This document shows, in pieces, positions 59,442-64,000 of a DNA stretch of 64,000 bases. How positions within the stretch are numbered: the first letter of the stretch is position 1; the number at the start of each line of letters is the position of its first letter. A program made the translations under genes and the position numbers. Below the pieces are notes generated by a model, which saw only the letters and a list, made by a program, of their open reading frames with translations, was not told the DNA's origin and searched no databases. Source of the DNA: Rhodococcus sp. PAMC28707 (GTDB lineage: Bacteria > Actinomycetota > Actinomycetes > Mycobacteriales > Mycobacteriaceae); the NCBI RefSeq assembly GCF_004795915.1, contig NZ_CP039253.1, positions 372,001 to 436,000 of the forward strand, written 5' to 3'.

Positions 59442-61376
59442 TCAGGCCGCTGCGCGAACGACGGCGGCAACGTGCTCGGCGGAAAGGTCGGCAAGCCGCA
59501 CGTAGCCACCCTGTAGATGCCCGGCGAAATCGGCGGCCAGTCCGAGACGGACCATGCCCGATTCGCAGTCCACGACGACCGAAGCAGTGCCGTCGGCTGC
59601 CAGACGCGACGCAGCGATACGTGCGCGCCCGACTGGATCGACACCGCCCGTCGCTCGCCCGTCCGTCATCGCGACGACGAGCGCACGGCGCAGCGGATCT
59701 CTGACCTTCTCTCGAAGGACGACCTCGCGGGCTCGCAGGAAGCCTTGTGCCAGTGGGGACTTCCCACCGGTCTTCATTCTGCGCAAGCGGGTGACAGCGA
59801 CGTCGACGCTCGACGTCGGCGGAAGAACCAACTCGGCCTCGCGCCCTCGAACAGTGATGACCGCGACCTTGTCTCGCCGTTGGTATGCATCGCGCAGTAG
59901 CGACAGCACTGCTCCCGTCACGGCGGACAACCGATCGCGTGCAGCCATCGATCCGGATGCGTCGACAACGAAGACGATGAGGTTGCCTTCGCGACCTTCA
60001 CGAATCGCCCCGCGTAGGTCCGCGGGCTCGAGTCTGAATTTCCCGGAAGTTCGTCCGCGCGCGACTTGATCCTCGGCTGCCGCGAACAATGTTCCGATGA
60101 GGTGAAGTCCCTTGCCACGCTCGGTGGTCGGGCGCACGACGCGCCCCTGCGCAGCACGCGACCGGGATCGACGCCCGGGCGCTCCCTCGCCGACGCCAGG
60201 AACTTCCATCAACCGCGCGCGAAACTGCGATCCGGGCGTTGCTGCATCTCGGTCACGAGATCCGTTGCCGGACGGTGGATCAGCCTGGTCGGGTGTCGGT
60301 GCACCGCCACCGTCGTCATCCGGGTCCGGTCCTGAATCCGTGGGTTCGGGATCGGTCGGTTCGGGATCGGTCGGCTCGTCGGGTTCCTGGCCGGATTCTG
60401 GCTTCGCGGAGTCTGCCTGTTCTGCCGCGTCGCGCATGGCGTCGTCGAGTGCACTCTCGTCGATCCCCGGTTCGTCGAACGGGTCACGCCTGCGGCGATG
60501 CGGCAATGCCAATTCCGCAGCGACCCGCACGTCCGACTCCTCGACCTTCGGCGAACCTCGCCATGCCGCGTGTGCCGATGCGGTTCTTGCCACTACGAGG
60601 TCCGCTCGCATCCCGTCGACGTCGAACGATGCACACAGCGCCGCAATTCGACGAAGTTCGGTGTCGTCGAGTTCCACCTGATCGAGTACGAGTCGAGCCG
60701 CGACGATGTGTGCGGCGATGTCCGCGTCCTCATCGGCGTAGTGAGCAGCAAACGCACTGGGGTCGCGCTCGTAGTTCAGCCGACGTCGTACGACGTCCAT
60801 TCGGATGTCGACGTCACGTGAGGCAGTGACCTCCACGGCGAGCCCGAAGCGATCCAACAACTGTGGTCGGAGTTCGCCCTCTTCTGGATTCATGGTTCCC
60901 ACGAGGACGAATTGCGCGGGATGGGAATGTGAAACCCCGTCGCGTTCGATATGGACGCGCCCCATCGCAGCCGCGTCGAGCAGAACATCGACGAGGTGAT
61001 CATGCAGAAGATTCACCTCGTCGACGTACAGCACACCCCGATGAGCGGCGGCCAACAGTCCCGGCTGGAATGCACGTTCGCCGTCTCGAAGCACCTTCTC
61101 CAGATCGAGCGAACCGACCACGCGGTCCTCGGTCGCGCCGACCGGAAGCTCTACCAGTCGGGCCGGCCGTGTCACGCCATCGTCCTCGATGTCCGGAAGG
61201 AGTGTCGCGAGGGCACGCACGACAGTGGACTTCGCCGTCCCCTTCTCACCGCGGACGAGGACACCACCGATTCCCGGGTGCACCGCACACAGGATCAATG
61301 ACAATCGAAGCTGGTCTTGGCCGACTATCGCGCTGAACGGATAACCGGGTTCTGAAGATCCAACGGCCTGCTGCAC
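59442..61376 (-). CDS. Chelatase AAA+/VWA fusion subunit (ChlID-like, likely cobaltochelatase)
   Basis: A 644-residue fusion. The N-terminal AAA+ part (ChlI-like) has [32 protein letters not shown] (Walker A), [12 protein letters not shown] (Walker B) and [20 protein letters not shown]. An acidic Pro-rich linker (about residues 325-375) leads to a C-terminal von Willebrand A domain with a MIDAS motif, [14 protein letters not shown], and a closing MTDGRATGG. These are usually called magnesium chelatase. Here it heads cobO-cobB-cobE behind a B12 riboswitch, so insertion of cobalt with a CobN elsewhere is the better inference. GTG 61376 follows AAGGGG. Confidence 0.9.
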   Translation of the reverse strand: MQQAVGSSEPGYPFSAIVGQDQLRLSLILCAVHPGIGGVLVRGEKGTAKSTVVRALATLLPDIEDDGVTRPARLVELPVGATEDRVVGSLDLEKVLRDGERAFQPGLLAAAHRGVLYVDEVNLLHDHLVDVLLDAAAMGRVHIERDGVSHSHPAQFVLVGTMNPEEGELRPQLLDRFGLAVEVTASRDVDIRMDVVRRRLNYERDPSAFAAHYADEDADIAAHIVAARLVLDQVELDDTELRRIAALCASFDVDGMRADLVVARTASAHAAWRGSPKVEESDVRVAAELALPHRRRRDPFDEPGIDESALDDAMRDAAEQADSAKPESGQEPDEPTDPEPTDPEPTDSGPDPDDDGGGAPTPDQADPPSGNGSRDRDAATPGSQFRARLMEVPGVGEGAPGRRSRSRAAQGRVVRPTTERGKGLHLIGTLFAAAEDQVARGRTSGKFRLEPADLRGAIREGREGNLIVFVVDASGSMAARDRLSAVTGAVLSLLRDAYQRRDKVAVITVRGREAELVLPPTSSVDVAVTRLRRMKTGGKSPLAQGFLRAREVVLREKVRDPLRRALVVAMTDGRATGGVDPVGRARIAASRLAADGTASVVVDCESGMVRLGLAADFAGHLQGGYVRLADLSAEHVAAVVRAAA

Positions 61377-61449
61377 TTTCGATCCCCTTCATTCCTCGGT
61401 TTCCGCGCCGAGGACTTTCGATGCCCACCGAAGAAGTGGACAAAGTAAA

Positions 61450-61562
61450 TGGATGCTGTGCGGTGATCTGACTTACGAGGCTGCCGACAATCGGCCTACT
61501 CGTACACAGTGGCGGGACCGCGCCTGAATCACACAGGACTTCCCCGCATCAGCTCCGTTGAT
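61450..61562 (-). ncRNA. Cobalamin (B12) riboswitch
   Basis: The minus strand upstream of the chelatase gene holds the conserved B12 riboswitch core. The B12-box region GGCGCGGTCCCGCCACTGT is at 61506-61524. The preceding GGGGAAGTCCTGTGTGA segment and the following AAGTCAGA (61467-61474) are in the right order. GATGC and GCATC arms (61546-61550 and 61452-61456) can close the P1 stem. The start codon lies about 75 bases downstream, enough for an expression platform. It should repress the operon when adenosylcobalamin is plentiful. Confidence 0.9.
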
Positions 61563-61568
61563 CGAACC

Positions 61569-62072
61569 CTACCGTCGTTCGACGTTATTGCCGCCCGACG
61601 CCTCGCCCCAAGGAGTTCCGCCGCCCCGACGCATGGGCGTGTGCGGAATCCCGTCTTCGAGAACTTCCTCACCATCGGGCAGAAACCCGTGCTTCGAGTA
61701 CATGTCCACCAAGTAGCTCTGTGCATTCATACGACACGGAGAGGATCCGACCTCGGCAAGGGCAGCACGCAGAATACGCGTGGTGTGCCCCTGCCCTCGC
61801 GCCGACCGCTGCGTGCACAGCCGCCCGATGCGGAAGGCCTTCTCTCCGTTGTCGTGCTCCTCGAGCAGACGCAGTGTGCACACCACTTCGCCGTCGCGTT
61901 CGAGCCAGAAATGCCTCGTTTCGGTGAGCAGATCTCGACCGTCGAGTTCGGGGTAGGCGCACGCCTGCTCTACGACGAAAACCTCGACACGCAGCTTCAA
62001 CAGGTCGTACATGGTCTTGTTGGACAGGTCCAAAGCCCAGGAGCGCTTGAGGGCAGCAGCTTGCGTAGTCAT
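61569..62072 (-). CDS. GNAT family N-acetyltransferase (ElaA-like)
   Basis: A 167-residue GNAT protein. The acetyl-CoA site is in IGRLCTQRSARGQGHTTRIL; other landmarks are MYDLLKLRVEVFVVEQACAY, the EVVCTLRLLEE strand and the C-terminal MNAQSYLVDMYSKHGFLPDG. It matches the ElaA group and the position of Rv2851c. Acceptor unknown. ATG 62072 is 13 bases after the mqo stop, so it is downstream of mqo on the same strand; the upstream part of the open frame is antisense-like filler from mqo. Confidence 0.88.
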   Translation of the reverse strand: MTTQAAALKRSWALDLSNKTMYDLLKLRVEVFVVEQACAYPELDGRDLLTETRHFWLERDGEVVCTLRLLEEHDNGEKAFRIGRLCTQRSARGQGHTTRILRAALAEVGSSPCRMNAQSYLVDMYSKHGFLPDGEEVLEDGIPHTPMRRGGGTPWGEASGGNNVERR

Positions 62073-62085
62073 AGGCCTGTTGCTA

Positions 62086-63621
62086 TCACACGCCGGTGTG
62101 CTGTGCGAGTTGGGAAGACTCGTCCAGCTCGAGCGCACGCGAGGTCCAGTCGAATATTTCGCGGAACAGCGAACGATCCTCGGCCAATTTGACCCCGAGC
62201 GAGGGCACCATTTCCTTGAGCTTGGGCTGCCACGCCTCGTAGCGGTCGCCGAAGCAACGCTGCAACACATCGAGCATCGCCGGAACCGCAGTGGAAGCAC
62301 CCGGCGACGCACCGAGCAGGCCCGCGATCGTTCCGTCTGCAGCGTTGATCACAGCGGTGCCGAATTCGAGAACTCCGCCGCGGCCCTTCTTTCGAATGAC
62401 CTGAACCCGCTGGCCTGCGGTGACGATCTCCCAGTCCTTGTCGAGGACCTTGGGTGCGAATTCGCGCAGCGTATCCACGCGATCGGCCTGCGACTGAGAC
62501 AGTTCGCTCAGAAGGTACTTCACCAGTCCGAGCTCGGTGACGCCCACTCCGAGCATCGACATCAAGTTCCCCGGCTTGACCGACGAAGGTAGATCGGTCA
62601 GCTTTCCTTCCTTGAGGAACTTCGGCGACCATCCGGCGTACGGACCGAAGAGCAAACCGGGCTTGCCCCCGATGACACGAGTATCGAGGTGTGGCACCGA
62701 CATAGGAGGCGCACCGACCGATGCCTTGCCATACACCTTGGCCGAGTGCTGCGCGATGAGCTCGGGGTTGGTGCAGCGCAGCCACTCACCACTGACCGGA
62801 AACCCTCCGAAGCCTTTGATCTCGCTGATGCCCGACTTCTGGAGCAGGTGCAACGCGCCGCCACCCGCGCCGACGAACACGAACTTGGCGTTGACCGTCT
62901 TCTTGAACCCGGTGCGAAGGTTTGCCACCTTGACGTCCCAAGTTCCGTCCGACTGCTTAGAGATGTTGCGCACGTCGTTTCCGAAATGCACGGTGGCGCC
63001 GGCCCCGGAGAGGTAGTTCAACAGTTGGCGAGTGAGCGCACCGAAGTCGACGTCCGTTCCGTTGTCGCTCCAGTTGAGAGCGACGGGATCGGAGAAGTCC
63101 CGGCCCGCACCCATCAGCGGAAGTCGACGCGTGAACTCGTCCGGACTGTCGATGTATTCCATACCTTCGAACAGCGGATTCGAGGCCAGGGCGTCGTATC
63201 GAGCCTTCAGGTACTTGGTGTTGTCCTCACCATGAACGAAGCTCACGTGCGGGATCGGGTTGATGAAGTTCTTCGCGTCGCTCAGTATGCCATTTTCCAG
63301 GCTGTGCGCCCAGAACTGACGGGAAACCTGAAACTGCTCGTTGACGTTGAGCGCCTTGGCGATGTCGACAGAACCGTCCTTGTTCTGCGGCGTGTAATTG
63401 AGCTCACACAGCGCGGAGTGGCCGGTGCCGGCGTTGTTCCACGCGTCACTGCTTTCGGCGGCAGCGGCGTCGAGTCGCTCGTACACATCGATCGACCAAT
63501 CGGGCTCCAACTGCCGAAGCAGTGCCCCGAGAGTTGCGCTCATGATTCCGGCGCCGACGAGGACCACATCGGTCTTCACTCGCTTGACCTGCTCTTGATT
63601 GGAGCGCTGTTCATTTGACAC
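62086..63621 (-). CDS. mqo: Malate:quinone oxidoreductase
   Basis: Mqo is a peripheral membrane FAD enzyme that oxidises malate to oxaloacetate and passes electrons to the quinone pool, bypassing NAD. The 511-residue product shows the FAD site [59 protein letters not shown] and the C-terminal [19 protein letters not shown]. Length is standard. GTG 63621 starts the gene. In the same window NDH-1 provides the alternative route of electrons into quinone. Confidence 0.96.
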   Translation of the reverse strand: MSNEQRSNQEQVKRVKTDVVLVGAGIMSATLGALLRQLEPDWSIDVYERLDAAAAESSDAWNNAGTGHSALCELNYTPQNKDGSVDIAKALNVNEQFQVSRQFWAHSLENGILSDAKNFINPIPHVSFVHGEDNTKYLKARYDALASNPLFEGMEYIDSPDEFTRRLPLMGAGRDFSDPVALNWSDNGTDVDFGALTRQLLNYLSGAGATVHFGNDVRNISKQSDGTWDVKVANLRTGFKKTVNAKFVFVGAGGGALHLLQKSGISEIKGFGGFPVSGEWLRCTNPELIAQHSAKVYGKASVGAPPMSVPHLDTRVIGGKPGLLFGPYAGWSPKFLKEGKLTDLPSSVKPGNLMSMLGVGVTELGLVKYLLSELSQSQADRVDTLREFAPKVLDKDWEIVTAGQRVQVIRKKGRGGVLEFGTAVINAADGTIAGLLGASPGASTAVPAMLDVLQRCFGDRYEAWQPKLKEMVPSLGVKLAEDRSLFREIFDWTSRALELDESSQLAQHTGV

Positions 63622-63783
63622 TGGAGATTCGACTTCCTTGTTCGTGAGTACTCGCGTGAGGAAACTCTGCTCAGGTGGCGGCTACATTACCCGGCCGTAG
63701 ATACCCGACTCGAAGCGCTTACAAGCTCTTCTTCGATTGTGCTCTCGAAGTACGCTTTGCACCTGCTACTACAGTTGTGATCT

Positions 63784-64000
63784 GTGACTACCTGGGTACC
63801 CGATGTCCTCGGCGACGGCTACGAGCAGACGACCATTCCCCTCGGTGCAGATCCGGACGGTGAAGGCCAGGTCGAGGCGACTCTCGTTCGGTACCAACCG
63901 GCAGATACACCGTCTTTCGACCGAGCGGTAATCTACGTTCACGGCTTCACCGACTACTTCTTTCAACAGCACCTGGCCGAACATTTCGCAGCCAAAGGCT
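63784..64000 (+). CDS. Alpha/beta hydrolase (5' part only, Rv2854-like)
   Basis: From GTG 63784 there are 72 codons open to the window end. The translation VTTWVPDVLGDGYEQTTIPL continues to RAVIYVHGFTDYFFQQHLAE, which carries the HGF oxyanion-hole motif of serine aminopeptidase/lysophospholipase-type alpha/beta hydrolases. The nucleophile lies beyond the edge. It is divergent from mqo, as Rv2854 is in M. tuberculosis. About 160 bases between them hold both promoters; I see no clear operator there. Confidence 0.82.
   Translation, partial: MTTWVPDVLGDGYEQTTIPLGADPDGEGQVEATLVRYQPADTPSFDRAVIYVHGFTDYFFQQHLAEHFAAKG

Overview
The window is a chromosomal segment of a high-GC actinobacterium of the Nocardiaceae, most likely a Rhodococcus or close relative. 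The evidence is the high GC content, many GTG starts with 1-8 base overlaps, mycolata-type families (Mtb12-like lipoprotein, EfpA, PptT, Ppm-like mannosyltransferase, GpsI/Pnp) and gene order. Much of the segment follows the order remembered for Mycobacterium tuberculosis: Rv3143-nuoA-N, pepR-gpsI-rpsO-ribF-sirR-truB-pptT-Rv2795c, then dinF-Rv2837c-rbfA-infB-ylxR-nusA-rimP-Rv2843-Rv2844-proS-efpA-cysG-cobB-cobO-Rv2850c-Rv2851c-mqo-Rv2854. These comparisons are from memory, not from a search.

Layout. 1-1761: the 5' end of a glucosidase running off the left edge, a DHFR/RibD-like reductase, a 60-residue orphan and an atypical receiver-domain protein. 1886-17076: a complete 14-gene NDH-1 (complex I) operon, nuoA to nuoN. 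17116-20527: a membrane-anchored EEP-family hydrolase, a small membrane protein, a polyprenol-phosphate mannosyltransferase, an Mtb12-like lipoprotein and a PlsC-type acyltransferase. 20621-25938 (minus): M16 peptidase, pnp, rpsO and ribF. 26081-29475 (plus): a manganese ABC transporter and its MntR regulator. 29472-32029 (minus): truB, pptT and a metallophosphoesterase. 32142-34715: a small membrane protein, then a molybdate locus (HTH-TOBE protein, modB, modC) with no modA.

34697-42963 (minus) is the translation/transcription block: MATE exporter, DHH phosphoesterase, rbfA, DUF503 protein, infB, ylxR, nusA, rimP. Divergent from it are a Tat-type lipoprotein and a ferritin-like protein. Then come a large acyl-CoA dehydrogenase and proS (minus), yaaA and a DUF2786 protein (plus), a decayed mgtE fragment, and efpA with cysG/cobA (minus). 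An ABC-F ATPase, a PhoD-type phosphatase and an F420-type LLM oxidoreductase separate cysG from the corrinoid operon chlID-cobO-cobB-cobE. That operon is preceded by a clear cobalamin riboswitch. The right end has a GNAT acetyltransferase, mqo and the start of an alpha/beta hydrolase.

Together the genes cover respiration (NDH-1 and Mqo both feed electrons to the quinone pool), metal supply (Mn, Mo), RNA maturation and translation initiation, activation of acyl and peptidyl carriers (PptT), and corrinoid synthesis under B12 feedback. I see no prophage, CRISPR array, insertion sequence, rRNA or tRNA. The points most worth a second look are: the M16 peptidase with no normal start codon behind a perfect 16-bp hairpin; the mgtE remnant; the missing modA; the repeat-bearing tail of MntR with its predicted Mn ligands; the degenerate receiver beside nuo; and the riboswitch that ties the 'magnesium chelatase' to cobalt insertion.
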